From PALSA-693 sp963702305 (GTDB lineage Bacteria; Actinomycetota; Acidimicrobiia; Acidimicrobiales; Palsa-688), in the NCBI GenBank assembly GCA_963702305.1, contig CAVPBX010000018.1:124001-188000 (forward strand): a stretch of DNA of 64,000 bases. The letters are read 5' to 3'. The position numbers were made by a program, and so were the translations under genes. Positions 45,259 through 56,544 of the stretch are shown here, piece after piece. The notes under the pieces are model-generated. The model was not told the DNA's origin. It searched no databases and saw only the letters and a list, made by a program, of their open reading frames with translations. Numbering within the stretch: the first letter of the stretch is position 1; each line of letters opens with the position of its first letter.

Positions 45259-47028
45259 GTGCTCAGCAAGGTCGTCATCGCCAACCGCGGAGAAATCGCC
45301 GTCCGGGTCATCCGCACTTGCCGGGAGCTGGGAATCATCAGCGTGGCGGTCTACTCCGACCTCGACCGTGACGCCCTGCACGTCCGGCTGGCCGACGAGG
45401 CCTACGCCCTGGGGGGCCAGACCGCGGCCGAGAGCTACCTCGACACCGCCAAGATCCTCGACGTGGTGGCCCGCTCGGGCGCGGACGGCCTCCACCCCGG
45501 CTACGGCTTCTTCTCCGAGAACGCCGACTTCGCCCGGGCCGTCACCGACGCCGGCGTGGCCTGGATCGGCCCGCCACCTGCGGCCATCGAGGTCATGGGC
45601 GACAAGATCAGCTCCCGGCTGGCCGCCCAGCGGGCCCAGGTGGCCGGCGTCCCCGGGACTACCGAGGTGCTGACGTCCCCCGACGAGGTGGTGGCCTTCG
45701 GCGAGGCCAACGGCTGGCCGGTGGCGATCAAGGCCGCCTACGGCGGCGGCGGGCGGGGCATGCGGGTGGTGCAGGAGGCGTCCGAGGCGGCCGCGGCCCT
45801 CGAGTCGGCCCAGCGAGAAGCGGAGAAGGCTTTCGGCCGGAGCGAGAGCTACCTGGAGCGGTACCTGACCTGGCCGCGGCACGTGGAGGTGCAGGTTTTC
45901 GCCGACACCCAGGGCCACACTGTCTACCTCGGCAGCCGGGACTGCTCCGCCCAACGACGCCACCAGAAGCTCATCGAGGAGGCCCCGGCCCCCAACATCC
46001 CGACTGCCACCTTGGAAGCCATGGGCGATGCCGCCGTCAAGGTGGCCAAGGCGTGCGGCTACGTCAATGCCGGCACGGTGGAGTTCATCTACCAGGACGG
46101 CGACTTCTTCTTCCTGGAGATGAACACCCGCCTCCAGGTGGAGCACCCCGTCACCGAAGCGATCACCGGCCGGGATCTGGTGGCCCTCCAGCTGCAGATC
46201 GCAGCCGGCGAGCCGCTCGGCTTCACCCAGGCCGACGTGCGCCTGGACGGGCATGCCATCGAGGTCCGCATCAACGCCGAGGATCCCGCCGGCGGCCGCT
46301 TCCTCCCCTCACCGGGGACGATCACCCGCTTCCGCCGCGCCGACGGCTACGGCGTCCGTACCGATGCCGGGTACGAGGCGGGCGACACGGTCAGCCAGTA
46401 CTACGACAACCTCATCGCCAAGCTGGTGGTGTGGGGCCGGGACCGCGAGGAGGCCCGCCGGCGCATGTTGCGAGCCCTCGGCGAGACGGAGCTGACGGGC
46501 CCGGCCACGACCATCCCGGCCGACGTGGCCATCCTGGAGCACCCCGACTTCATCAACGTGGAGCACTCCACCAACTGGGTCGAGCAGCGCCTGGACCTGT
46601 CGGGTATCAGCTCGGCCCCGCCGGCCGGGCCGGCCCCCGCCGACGGCGAGGCGCCCCGGGTCCAGCGCGACGTCGACGTGGAGGTCGACGGCCGCCGCTT
46701 CCAGGTCAAGTTGTGGGTGCCGGACGTGGCCCCCGTCACGGTCTCGGCCGGCGGCGCGGCCCGGCCGGCCCGGCCCCGTCCGACTGCCGGAGCCGGCGGC
46801 GGGGGTGGCGCCGGGAGCGGGCAGGTCGCCGTCCCCATGCAGGGCACCATCGTCAAGGTCCTGGTCGCGGTCGGTGATGCCGTGGAGGTCGGGCAAGCGG
46901 TGACCGTGCTGGAAGCCATGAAGATGGAGAACAACATCACGGCCGAGACGTCGGGCACCGTCAGCGAGGTCAAGGTCAAGCCCGGCGACACGGTCGGGGC
47001 CGGCGACGTGGTGGTCGTGATCGGCTGA
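45259..47028 (+). CDS. Acyl-CoA carboxylase biotin carboxylase/BCCP subunit
   Basis: The 589-residue alpha subunit carries biotin carboxylase (about 1-450) and a C-terminal biotin carrier domain (about 515-589). Visible are VVIANRGEIAVRVIRTC, LHPGYGFFSENADFA, the ATP-grasp loop KAAYGGGGRGMRVV, CSAQRRHQKLIEEAP, EFIYQDGDFFFLEMNTRLQVE (core EMNTRLQVEHPVTE) and the biotinyl-lysine motif EAMKMEN. It likely pairs with a beta carboxyltransferase, not in this window, to carboxylate acetyl- or propionyl-CoA. The mutase at 54942 would use the methylmalonyl-CoA from the latter. It is divergent from birA, and hutH starts 1 nt after its stop. Confidence 0.93.
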   Translation: MLSKVVIANRGEIAVRVIRTCRELGIISVAVYSDLDRDALHVRLADEAYALGGQTAAESYLDTAKILDVVARSGADGLHPGYGFFSENADFARAVTDAGVAWIGPPPAAIEVMGDKISSRLAAQRAQVAGVPGTTEVLTSPDEVVAFGEANGWPVAIKAAYGGGGRGMRVVQEASEAAAALESAQREAEKAFGRSESYLERYLTWPRHVEVQVFADTQGHTVYLGSRDCSAQRRHQKLIEEAPAPNIPTATLEAMGDAAVKVAKACGYVNAGTVEFIYQDGDFFFLEMNTRLQVEHPVTEAITGRDLVALQLQIAAGEPLGFTQADVRLDGHAIEVRINAEDPAGGRFLPSPGTITRFRRADGYGVRTDAGYEAGDTVSQYYDNLIAKLVVWGRDREEARRRMLRALGETELTGPATTIPADVAILEHPDFINVEHSTNWVEQRLDLSGISSAPPAGPAPADGEAPRVQRDVDVEVDGRRFQVKLWVPDVAPVTVSAGGAARPARPRPTAGAGGGGGAGSGQVAVPMQGTIVKVLVAVGDAVEVGQAVTVLEAMKMENNITAETSGTVSEVKVKPGDTVGAGDVVVVIG

Positions 47029-47029
47029 C

Positions 47030-48586
47030 ATGCCGGAACCGGTCGTGGTCGGTACGGGCGGTGTATCGGTCGACGAGGTCGTGTTGGTGGCCCGGGCCGG
47101 CCGCGCGGTCGGGGGCGAGGTCGAGGTCGAGGTCGACCCGGCGGCCGTCGCCGCCGTCGACCGGTCGCATGACATCGCCACCTCGTTGATCGCCGGCGAC
47201 ACCGCGGTCTACGGGCTGTCGACGGGATTCGGGGCGCTCGCCGAGCGCTACATCCAGCCGGAACAGCGGGCCGCCCTGCAGATCGGACTGGTCCGCTCGC
47301 ACGCGGCCACCGTCGGCGCCGAGGTCGAGCCCGAGGTGGTCCGGGCCATGATGTTGCTGCGGGCCGCCACCCTGGCGAAGGGCTACTCGGGCGTCCGGGT
47401 CGAACTGGTGCACGGCCTCGTCAGCCTGCTCAACCATGGGATCAGCCCGGTCGTGCGCGAGCACGGCTCGCTCGGCTGCAGCGGCGACCTGGCCCCGCTG
47501 GCCCACGTGGCCCTGGCCCTGACCGGCGAGGGCGAGGTCGTCGACGCGGCCGGCGAACGCCTCCCCGCGGCGACCGCCCTGCAGGCCGCCGGCCTGACCC
47601 CGATCGTCCTCGAGGCCAAAGAGGGACTGGCCCTCACCAACGGCACCGACGGCATGCTCGGCATGCTGTGCCTGGCCTGCGCCGACATCCACGCCCTGCT
47701 CCAGGCGGCCGACGTCGCCGCGGCCATGTCCGTCGAGGCCCTGCTCGGTACCGACCGGGCCTTCCTGCCCGAACTGGCCGCCCTCCGGCCCCACCCGGGC
47801 CAGGCCGCCGCGGCCGCCAACATGCTCGGCATCCTGGCCGGCTCCACCGTGGTCGCCTCGCACCAGGTCGGCGACCCCCGGGTCCAGGACGCCTACTCGC
47901 TGCGCTGCGCCCCGCAGGTCCTCGGCGCCGCCCGGGACACCCTCACCCACGCCCGGGCCGTGGTCGAGCGGGAGCTCGCCAGCGCCATCGACAACCCGGT
48001 CGTCCTCCCCGACGGGCGGGTGGCGTCCTGCGGGAACTTCCACGGCGCCCCCCTGGGCTACGTGGCCGACTTCCTCGCCATCGCCCTGGCCGACGCGGCG
48101 TCGATCGCGGAGCGCCGCATCGACCGCCAGCTCGACCACGCCCGCTCCCACGGGCTCCCGGCGTTCCTGGCCGCCGACCCGGGCGTGGACTCGGGCCTGA
48201 TGCTGGCCCAGTACAGCGCCGCCGCCCTGGTGTCCGAGTGCCGGCGCCTGGCCGTGCCGGCCAGCGTCGACAACATCCCCACCTCCGCCATGCAGGAGGA
48301 CCACGTGTCGATGGGGTGGGCCGCGGCGCGCAAGCTGCGCCGGGCGGTCGACCACGCCACCCGGGTGGTCGCGATAGAGGTACTGACCGCGGCTCGGGCC
48401 GTCGAGCTGCGCCAGCCGCTCCAACCCGCGCCCGCCACCGCCGCGGTGGTAGCCGGCCTGCGCCAGGTGGTGCCCGGCATCGGACCGGACCGCTACCTGG
48501 CGCCCGAGATCGACCACGCCACCGACCTCGTCCGGTCGGGCAAGATCGTGGCCTGGGCCGAGTCGGTGATCGGCCCGCTCGGGTAA
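47030..48586 (+). CDS. hutH: Histidine ammonia-lyase
   Basis: HutH removes ammonia from histidine to give urocanate, step one of degradation. The 518-residue protein has YGLSTGFGALAERYI, the MIO cofactor site GSLGCSGDLAPLAH (Cys150-Ser151-Gly152), NGTDGMLGML, QDAYSLRCAPQVLGA, ELASAIDNPVVLPDG and FHGAPLGYVADFLAIA. Most family members build the cofactor from Ala-Ser-Gly; the Cys-Ser-Gly variant is accepted by the family pattern. The ATG lies 1 nt after the carboxylase stop, and the catabolic genes continue in the same direction. Confidence 0.94.
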   Translation: MPEPVVVGTGGVSVDEVVLVARAGRAVGGEVEVEVDPAAVAAVDRSHDIATSLIAGDTAVYGLSTGFGALAERYIQPEQRAALQIGLVRSHAATVGAEVEPEVVRAMMLLRAATLAKGYSGVRVELVHGLVSLLNHGISPVVREHGSLGCSGDLAPLAHVALALTGEGEVVDAAGERLPAATALQAAGLTPIVLEAKEGLALTNGTDGMLGMLCLACADIHALLQAADVAAAMSVEALLGTDRAFLPELAALRPHPGQAAAAANMLGILAGSTVVASHQVGDPRVQDAYSLRCAPQVLGAARDTLTHARAVVERELASAIDNPVVLPDGRVASCGNFHGAPLGYVADFLAIALADAASIAERRIDRQLDHARSHGLPAFLAADPGVDSGLMLAQYSAAALVSECRRLAVPASVDNIPTSAMQEDHVSMGWAAARKLRRAVDHATRVVAIEVLTAARAVELRQPLQPAPATAAVVAGLRQVVPGIGPDRYLAPEIDHATDLVRSGKIVAWAESVIGPLG

Positions 48587-48625
48587 GTCCACCCCCGCTC
48601 CTACGGCCGCCAGGAGGAACGCCCC

Positions 48626-50340
<1,715 letters not shown>

Positions 50341-50344
<4 letters not shown>

Positions 50345-50916
50345 CCGTGCGCCTAGTGGCCAACATCGGGCATCCGGTCTTGCGGGAGTGGGCCCGGCCA
50401 GTGGCGCCTGACGAGCTCGACCGGCCCGAGACCCAGACCTTCATCGACGACCTCATCGAGACCATGCGCTACTACCAGGGGGCCGGCCTGGCCGCCCCGC
50501 AGGTCATGGACTCCCAGCGGATCGTGGCCATCGAGGTCCACGCCAACCGGCGCTACCCCTACAAACCCGACATCCCGCTGACCGTGCTCGTCAACCCCGA
50601 GGTCGAACTGCTGACGGAGGAGACGTTCGCCAACAACGAAGGCTGCCTCTCCGTGCCGGGCCTGCGGGGCGAGACGCACCGCTTCGTGGACATCGGGGTC
50701 CGGGCCCTGGACCGCCACGGCCAGGTTTGGGAACGCCAGATCAAAGGCCTCTCCGCGGTGACCTTCCAGCATGAGGTCGACCACCTCAACGGCACCCTCT
50801 TCGTGGACCGGGTCGAGGACCCCACCACCTTCACCACCTGGGAGCAGTTCGAGCGGCTCCAACGGGACGAGTTCGCGGCTCGGGCCGCCCAGCTCGTCGC
50901 TCGCTTCGGGTCCTGA
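50341..50916 (+). CDS. Peptide deformylase-family enzyme embedded in the hut operon
   Basis: The 191-residue protein has all three motifs of the deformylase metalloenzymes: GAGLAAPQ (47-54), EGCLS (100-104, metal ligand Cys102) and QHEVDHL (143-149, ligands His144 and His148 with catalytic Glu145). Deformylases hydrolyse the formyl group from N-formylmethionine in new proteins, and by sequence alone this could be an ordinary one. The context argues for something else. The ATG overlaps the hutU stop (ATGA) and the hutF start follows 3 nt after its stop. The expected N-formylglutamate deformylase HutG is not in the cluster. Removing formate from N-formylglutamate is chemically the same reaction, so it may be the missing last step of histidine use. 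That role is inferred, not shown. Confidence 0.88.
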
Positions 50917-50919
50917 CCG

Positions 50920-52248
50920 GTGCCGACCTGGTGGGCCCGCCACGCCTGGTTGGGCGGCCCTCGCACCACGCAGGACGTCCTCCTCGAAGTGAAAGAGGAT
51001 CGCCTGGTGGCCGTCACCTCCGGCGTGACCCGTCCACCCGATGGCGCGGTCCGCCTCGAGGGCCTGACGTTGCCCGGGCTCGTCAATGCGCACTCGCACG
51101 TCTTCCATCGGGCCCTGCGGGGCCGCACCCACGAGGGGCCGGGCTCGTTTTGGACCTGGCGGGACCTGATGTTCGGGGTGGCGGCCCGGCTGGACCCGGA
51201 CGCCTACCTCCGCCTGGCCCGAGCGGTGTTCGCCGAGATGGCCCTGGCCGGGTTCACCGCCGTCGGTGAATTCCACTACCTCCATCACGGGCCCGGCGGC
51301 GTCCCCTACGCCGACCCGAACGTCATGGGTCACGCCCTCGTCGAGGCGGCCGGGCAGGCGGGCCTTCGGCTCACCCTGCTCGACACCTGCTATCTGACGG
51401 GCGGGTTCGACTCGCCGCTGGACGAAACGCAGCTGCGGTTCGGCGACGGCTCCGCCGCGGGTTGGATCGACCGGGTCTCACAGCTGGCGCCCGGGCCGAT
51501 GGCGCACATCGGCGCCGCGATCCACTCGGTGCGCGCCGTCCCGCCGTTGGCTATCGCCCAGGTGGCCGAGTGGGTGAGCCAGCAGGGCTGGCGGCTGCAC
51601 GCCCACGTGTCCGAGCAGGCCAAAGAGCACGCCGAATGCCGCAAACTCCACGGGACCACTCCGCTCGGCCTGCTGGCGGCCGCCGGCGCCCTCACCGCCC
51701 GATTCACCGCCGTCCACGGCACCCAGATGTCGAAACGGGACGTGACCGGATTGGCCGCGGCCGGCGGCGGCTGCTGCGCCTGCCCCACCACGGAACGGGA
51801 CTTGGGCGACGGCATCGGGCCCTTCGCGGCCCTGCACCACGCCGGGGTGGCGCTGAGCATCGGCACCGACTCCCACGCAGTGATCGACGGCTTCGAGGAA
51901 GCCCGCGCCATCGAGATGGACGCCCGCCTGTCAGCCCGGCAGCGCGGCCTCTTCTCGGCCGCCACCCTCCTCGACGCGGCCACCGTCCACGGCGCGGCCG
52001 CTCTGGGCTGGGACGCCGGCGGGTTGGCGTCCGGCCGGCTGGCCGATTTCGTGACCGTCCGGCTCGACACGCCGCGAACGGCCGGCGCCGACCCGGCGCT
52101 GGCGGCCACCGCCGTCTACGCCGCCACCGCGGCCGACGTGTCCAGCGTCGTCGTCGGGGGCCGACCGGTCGTCTCGGACGGTGTGCACCTGCGGGTGCCC
52201 GACGTCGCCGGCGAGTTGGCCGCCGCCATCGCCGCCCTGGGCCGGTGA
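50920..52248 (+). CDS. hutF: Formimidoylglutamate deiminase
   Basis: HutF turns N-formimino-glutamate into N-formylglutamate and ammonia. The 442-residue amidohydrolase has the metal site NAHSHVFHRALRG, FTAVGEFHYLHHGPGG, the ligand histidines in HAHVSEQ and VHGTQMS, and the aspartate in GTDSHAVIDGFEEAR. FHRALRGRTH and the WRDLMF stretch are typical of HutF rather than of other deaminases. The GTG start is 3 nt after the deformylase stop. Having HutF rather than a formiminoglutamase implies that a formyl-glutamate hydrolase is needed. Confidence 0.9.
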   Translation: MPTWWARHAWLGGPRTTQDVLLEVKEDRLVAVTSGVTRPPDGAVRLEGLTLPGLVNAHSHVFHRALRGRTHEGPGSFWTWRDLMFGVAARLDPDAYLRLARAVFAEMALAGFTAVGEFHYLHHGPGGVPYADPNVMGHALVEAAGQAGLRLTLLDTCYLTGGFDSPLDETQLRFGDGSAAGWIDRVSQLAPGPMAHIGAAIHSVRAVPPLAIAQVAEWVSQQGWRLHAHVSEQAKEHAECRKLHGTTPLGLLAAAGALTARFTAVHGTQMSKRDVTGLAAAGGGCCACPTTERDLGDGIGPFAALHHAGVALSIGTDSHAVIDGFEEARAIEMDARLSARQRGLFSAATLLDAATVHGAAALGWDAGGLASGRLADFVTVRLDTPRTAGADPALAATAVYAATAADVSSVVVGGRPVVSDGVHLRVPDVAGELAAAIAALGR

Positions 52249-53432
52249 CCTCCCTCGCCATCACCGGGATCGGCGCGCTCGTGACCGGCGACCCCGCCCT
52301 CGGGGCCGGCCCGCTCGGGTTGGTGGCGGACGCCGCCCTCGTCATCGACGGGGACGCAGTCGGGTACGCCGGCCCGGCGCGGGCCGCGCCCGCCGGCGCC
52401 GAGACCCAGGTCGACGTCGCCGGCCGTTGCGTCCTGCCCGGCTTCGTGGACTCCCACACCCACCTGATCTTCGCCGGCGACCGGGCGCAGGAGTTCGCCC
52501 GCCGCATGGCCGGGCGCCCGTATCGACCGGGCGGCATCCTGGAAACCGTGGCCGCCACCCGCGCCGCCAGCCCGGCGCAGCTCGGCGCCGCCGCCCGCCG
52601 GCTGGTCGAGCAGGCCCGGTCCTCGGGCACCACCACCGTCGAGATCAAGACCGGCTACGGCCTCACCCCGGAACACGAAGCCGCCCACCTCCACCTTGCC
52701 GGCCAGCTCACCGCCGAGACCACCTTCCTCGGCGCCCATCTCGTCCCACCGGAGTTCGCCGAGCACCGGGACGATTACCTCACGCTGCTCGTCGACACCA
52801 TGATCCCCGCCGCGGCGGCGACGGCCCGGTGGTGCGACGTGTTCTGCGAGGAGGGCGCCTTCGACCCCGACGAGTCGCGTGCCGTGCTCGACGCGGCCCG
52901 GGACCGCGGGATGGGCTTGCGGGTCCACGCCAACCAGCTCGGCCCCGGCGCCGGCGTGCGCCTGGCCTGCGAGCTGGGGGCCGCCTCCGCCGACCACTGC
53001 ACCCACCTGTCCCCGTCCGACGTCGACGACCTGGCCTCGTCGGCGACGGTCGCCACCCTGCTACCGATCAGCGACTTCTGCACCCGGCAGCCCTATCCCG
53101 ACGGCCGGCGACTCATCGACGCCGGCGCCACGGTGGCCCTCGCCAGTAACTGCAACCCGGGCTCGAGCTACTCCACCTCTATCCCTCTGGCGCTGGCCCT
53201 CGCCGTCCGCGAATGCGGGCTCAGCATCGACGAGGCCATCCTGGCCGCCACCCGAGGGGGCGCCGCCGCCCTGCGCCGCCCTGACCTGGGCCGCCTCTCC
53301 CCCGGCGCCCGGGCCGACGTCATCGTCCTCGACGCCCCCGACCCCACCCATCTCGTCTATCGCCTCGCCGCGCCGCTCGTCTGGGCCGTGCTCAAAGACG
53401 GAGCCTGGGCCATCCCTCCCTCGACCGGGTAA
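52245..53432 (+). CDS. hutI: Imidazolonepropionase
   Basis: HutI opens imidazolone propionate to N-formimino-glutamate, linking HutU and HutF. The 395-residue amidohydrolase shows LPGFVDSHTHLIFAGDRAQE (core DSHTHLIFAGDR), TVEIKTGYGLTPEHEA, TFLGAHLVPPEF, RVHANQLGPGAGV, ADHCTHLSPSDVDDLA and ASNCNPGSSYSTSIPL. All metal-binding histidines and the aspartate-side loop are present. GTG 52245 overlaps the hutF stop (GTGA). No hutG follows; the strand switches to lpdA. Confidence 0.95.
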   Translation: MTSLAITGIGALVTGDPALGAGPLGLVADAALVIDGDAVGYAGPARAAPAGAETQVDVAGRCVLPGFVDSHTHLIFAGDRAQEFARRMAGRPYRPGGILETVAATRAASPAQLGAAARRLVEQARSSGTTTVEIKTGYGLTPEHEAAHLHLAGQLTAETTFLGAHLVPPEFAEHRDDYLTLLVDTMIPAAAATARWCDVFCEEGAFDPDESRAVLDAARDRGMGLRVHANQLGPGAGVRLACELGAASADHCTHLSPSDVDDLASSATVATLLPISDFCTRQPYPDGRRLIDAGATVALASNCNPGSSYSTSIPLALALAVRECGLSIDEAILAATRGGAAALRRPDLGRLSPGARADVIVLDAPDPTHLVYRLAAPLVWAVLKDGAWAIPPSTG

Positions 53433-53466
53433 GGGGACTTCCCGAGCGGCTGCACCCAAAGTCTTT

Positions 53467-53518
53467 GGACATTTCTGCGTCTTCGGACCGTACGCGACAA
53501 CCCGTGTCGCAGATGTCC
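53467..53518. terminator. Bulged hairpin between convergent hutI and lpdA
   Basis: GGACATTTCTGCG (53467-53479) pairs with CGCAGATGTCC (53508-53518) as an 11-bp stem with a 2-nt bulge, and a smaller CGACA/TGTCG hairpin lies inside. Position between convergent genes fits a shared terminator, but there is no clear T run on either side. Confidence 0.35.
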
Positions 53519-53575
53519 CGAAGAAGCCGGATCGGTCAAAGAAACCGACCCAGCGACCCGACCTTCCTGCCGCGG

Positions 53576-54938
53576 CTATTCGGCCGCGTCGGCGAGGGCC
53601 TCTGACAGCGTGGGATGGGCCAGGCAGCTCTCCACGATGTCGGACACCTTGAGGTTGGCGGTCACCGCCAGCGCAATCACCGAGATCAGCTCGGCTGCGT
53701 GCCGGCCCACGATGGAACCGCCGAGCACCACGCCGGTGGCCGGGTCCGACAGGATCTTGACGAAGCCGGTCGGTGTCGCCGTTGATCAGGGCCTTGGCCG
53801 CGGCCGCGTAGGGCACCTTGGTCACCCGGATCTTGCGGCCGGTGGCGAAGGCCTCGGCCTCGGCCAGGCCCACGTCGGCGATCTCCGGCTCGGTGAAGAT
53901 GGCCGAGGCCGCCTTCTCGTAGTCGATGTGGCGGTGCTCGCGGGTGTGGATGCCCATGGCGTGCTCGGCGATCTTGCGCCCCTGCATGGCCGCCACCGAC
54001 GACAGGGGCAGCTTGCCGGACACGTCGCCGCCGGCGTAGATGTGGGGCACGTTCGACTGGCAGTGGTGGTTGATGGGGATGTAGCCAGCCTGGTCGACGT
54101 CGACGCCGGCGGCTTCCAGACCGAGCCCGTCGCTGTTGGGGATGGACCCGATGGCCAGCAGGGCGTGGGAGCCCTGGGCCACCCGGCCGTCGTCGCAGGC
54201 CACCGCCACGCCGTCCCCGCTCAGGTCGATCTCCTCGGCCCGGGCCCCCTTGAGCAGCCGGACCCCCCGCCGCAGCAACTCGTCCTCCAGGGCGGCGGCC
54301 ACCTCCGCGTCCTTGCTCGGCAGCACCTGCTGCCGGCTGACGATCAGCGTCACCTGGGCCCCGAAGGAGCTGAACATGTGCACGAACTCCACGCCCGTCA
54401 CCCCCGACCCGATCACCACCAGATGGCCCGGCATGGTGCTCGGCGGGTAGGCCTGCCGGGTGGTCAGCACCCGGTCGCCGTCGGGCTGCGCCCAGTCGGG
54501 TATCCGCGGCCGGCTCCCCGTCGAGATGAGGATGGCCTCGGCTTCCAGCTCCTCGAGGCCGTCCTCGGTCTCCGCCACCACCTGGTGCGGGCCCTTGAGG
54601 CGGCCGGTGCCGCGGAGGATGCGAACCCCCTGGCTCTTCAGCAGCCGGACGATCTGCTGGTTGAGGTGGGCTTCGATCTCCTTGACCCGCCGGCGCTGGG
54701 CCTCCACGTCCAGGTTGGCGTCCTGGTGGGACAGCCCCATGCCCTCGATGCGCCGGGTGAAGCTCATGGCCCCGCCGGTGGCGATCATGGTCTTCGACGG
54801 GATGCAGTCCCACAGGTGGGCGGCCCCGCCGACCACGTCCCGCTCGATCAGGGTGACCTCCGCCCCCAGGCGCGCCGCGTAGGTGGCGGCGGTGTTGCCG
54901 CCGGGGCCCCCGCCGATGATGACCATGCGAGACGGCAT
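53576..54938 (-). pseudogene. lpdA: LpdA-like flavoprotein disulfide reductase-family protein, frameshifted once
   Basis: About 453 residues of a dihydrolipoamide-dehydrogenase-fold protein. It has the FAD site VIIGGGPGGNTAATYAARLG, VIGSGVTGVEFVHMFSSFG for NAD(P)H, and YAGGDVSGKLPLSSVAAMQG. The usual CxxxxC pair is absent: GGAAHLWDCIPSKTM keeps only the second cysteine, as in the mycobacterial quinone reductase LpdA, so it probably reduces quinones rather than lipoamide. One extra C near 53765 splits the frame within NGDTDGFVKIL; the second frame continues SDPATGVVLGGSIVGRHAAEL and SCLAHPTLSEALADAAE to the TAG at 53576. The ATG 54938 follows the mutase directly. Confidence 0.82.
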
Positions 54939-54941
54939 CGG

Positions 54942-56527
54942 CTAACGGTTGCGGCTGGTACACGCCGAACTCACCTCGCAGCACGTCGCTCACCTCGCCG
55001 AGGGTCGCCCGCAGCCGGAGCGCCTCGCGCATCGGTGGCAGCAAGTTGTCGGTCCCCCGCGCCGCGGCGGCCACGTCGGCCAGGGCGGCGTCGACTGCCG
55101 GCTGGTCCCGTTCGGCCCGGGTCCGCCGCACCCGGTCGATCTGGTGGGCCTGCAGGGCGGGATCGATGGGAAACACCTCGGTCGTCTCCGGGGCGTCGTC
55201 CACGAACCGGTTGACCCCGACGATGATCTTCTCGCCGTTGTCGACCTGCTTGGTGTAGGTGTAGGCGGCCTGCTCGATCTCCTCCTGCATGTAACCCGCC
55301 TCGATCGCCGACACCGCCCCGCCCATGCCGTCGATCTTCTCCAGGTAGGCCCAGGCGTCGGCCTCGACCGCGTCGGTCAACGACTCGACGAAGTACGACC
55401 CCGCCAGCGGGTCGACCGTATCGGTGATCCCCGACTCGTGGGCGACGATCTGCTGGGTGCGCAGCGCGGTCCGGGCCGCTTTGGCGGTCGGCAGGCCCAA
55501 CGCCTCGTCGAAGCCGTTGGCGTGCAGGCTCTGGGTGCCGCCGAGCGCGGCGGCCAGCGACTGCAGGGTGACCCGGGCGATGTTGTTCTCCGGCTGCTGG
55601 GCGGTGAGCGTGCTCCCGCCGGTCTGGGTGTGGAAGCGCAGCAACTTGCTCTTGTCGTCCTGGGCGCCGAAGCGTTCCGTCATGATCTGGGCCCACATGC
55701 GGCGGGCGGCCCGAAACTTGGCCACCTCCTCGAAGAAGTTGTTGTGGGCGTTCCAGAAGAAGCTGAGCCGGGGGGCGAACTCGTCCACCGGCATGCCGGC
55801 CGCAACCGCGGCCTCGACGTAGGCGATGCCGTTGGCGAGGGTGAAGGCGATCTCCTGGACAGCGGTCGAGCCGGCCTCGCGGATGTGGTAGCCGGAGATG
55901 GAGATGGTGTTCCAGCTGGGCAGGTTCTCCTGGCAGTAGGCGAAGATGTCGGTGATCAGCCGCATCGACTGGCGGGGCGGGTAGATGTAGGTGCCCCGGG
56001 CCACGTACTCCTTGAGAATGTCGTTTTGGATCGTCCCGCCCAGCTTGGCCGCGGGCACCCCCTGCTCCTCGGCGACCAGCTGGTAGAGCAGCAGCAGGAT
56101 GGCGGCGGTGGCGTTGATGGTCATGGAGGTGGTGACCTGATCGAGCGGGAGCCCGCCGAGCAGGATCCGCATGTCGTCGATGGAGTCGATGGCCACCCCG
56201 ACCTTGCCGACCTCGCCCTCGGCGCCGGGGATGGTCGGAGTCGTAGCCCATCTGGGTGGGCAGGTCGAAGGCGCACGACAACCCGGTGCCGCCGCCGGCG
56301 AGCAGCAGGTGCCAGCGCTCGTTGGTCGACTCGGCCGTGCCGAACCCCGAGTACTGGCGGATCGTCCAGGGCCGGCCCCGGTACATGTTGGGGTAGATGC
56401 CCCGGGTGAAAGGAAACGACCCCGGCGCCCCCAGCCGGCGGGCGGGGTCCCACCCCTCGAGGTCGGCTGGCGTGTAGACGGGGCGGACCTCGATCCCCGA
56501 ATCGGTGCGGCGTTGAGCGGTGGCCAT
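54942..56527 (-). pseudogene. Methylmalonyl-CoA mutase large subunit (archaeal type), frameshifted once
   Basis: This subunit of about 525 residues isomerises methylmalonyl-CoA and succinyl-CoA with the B12 cofactor. The start reads FPFTRGIYPNMYRGRPWTIR. GLSCAFDLPTQMGYDSDHP ends the first frame, and one extra C near 56233 moves the rest to a second frame, with VAIDSIDDMRILLGGLPLDQ, QNDILKEYVARGTYIYPPRQ, HTQTGGSTLTAQQPENNI and YVEAAVAAGMPVDEFAPRL. The arginine of VARGTYIYPP that binds the carboxylate is conserved, so it favours methylmalonyl-CoA over isobutyryl-CoA. There is no C-terminal B12-binding domain, so a separate small subunit is needed and is not nearby. The frame has no stop of its own; a TAG one frame away at 54942-54944 is the probable end. 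Confidence 0.85.
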
Positions 56528-56544
56528 GCCCCCAGGTTACGGGG

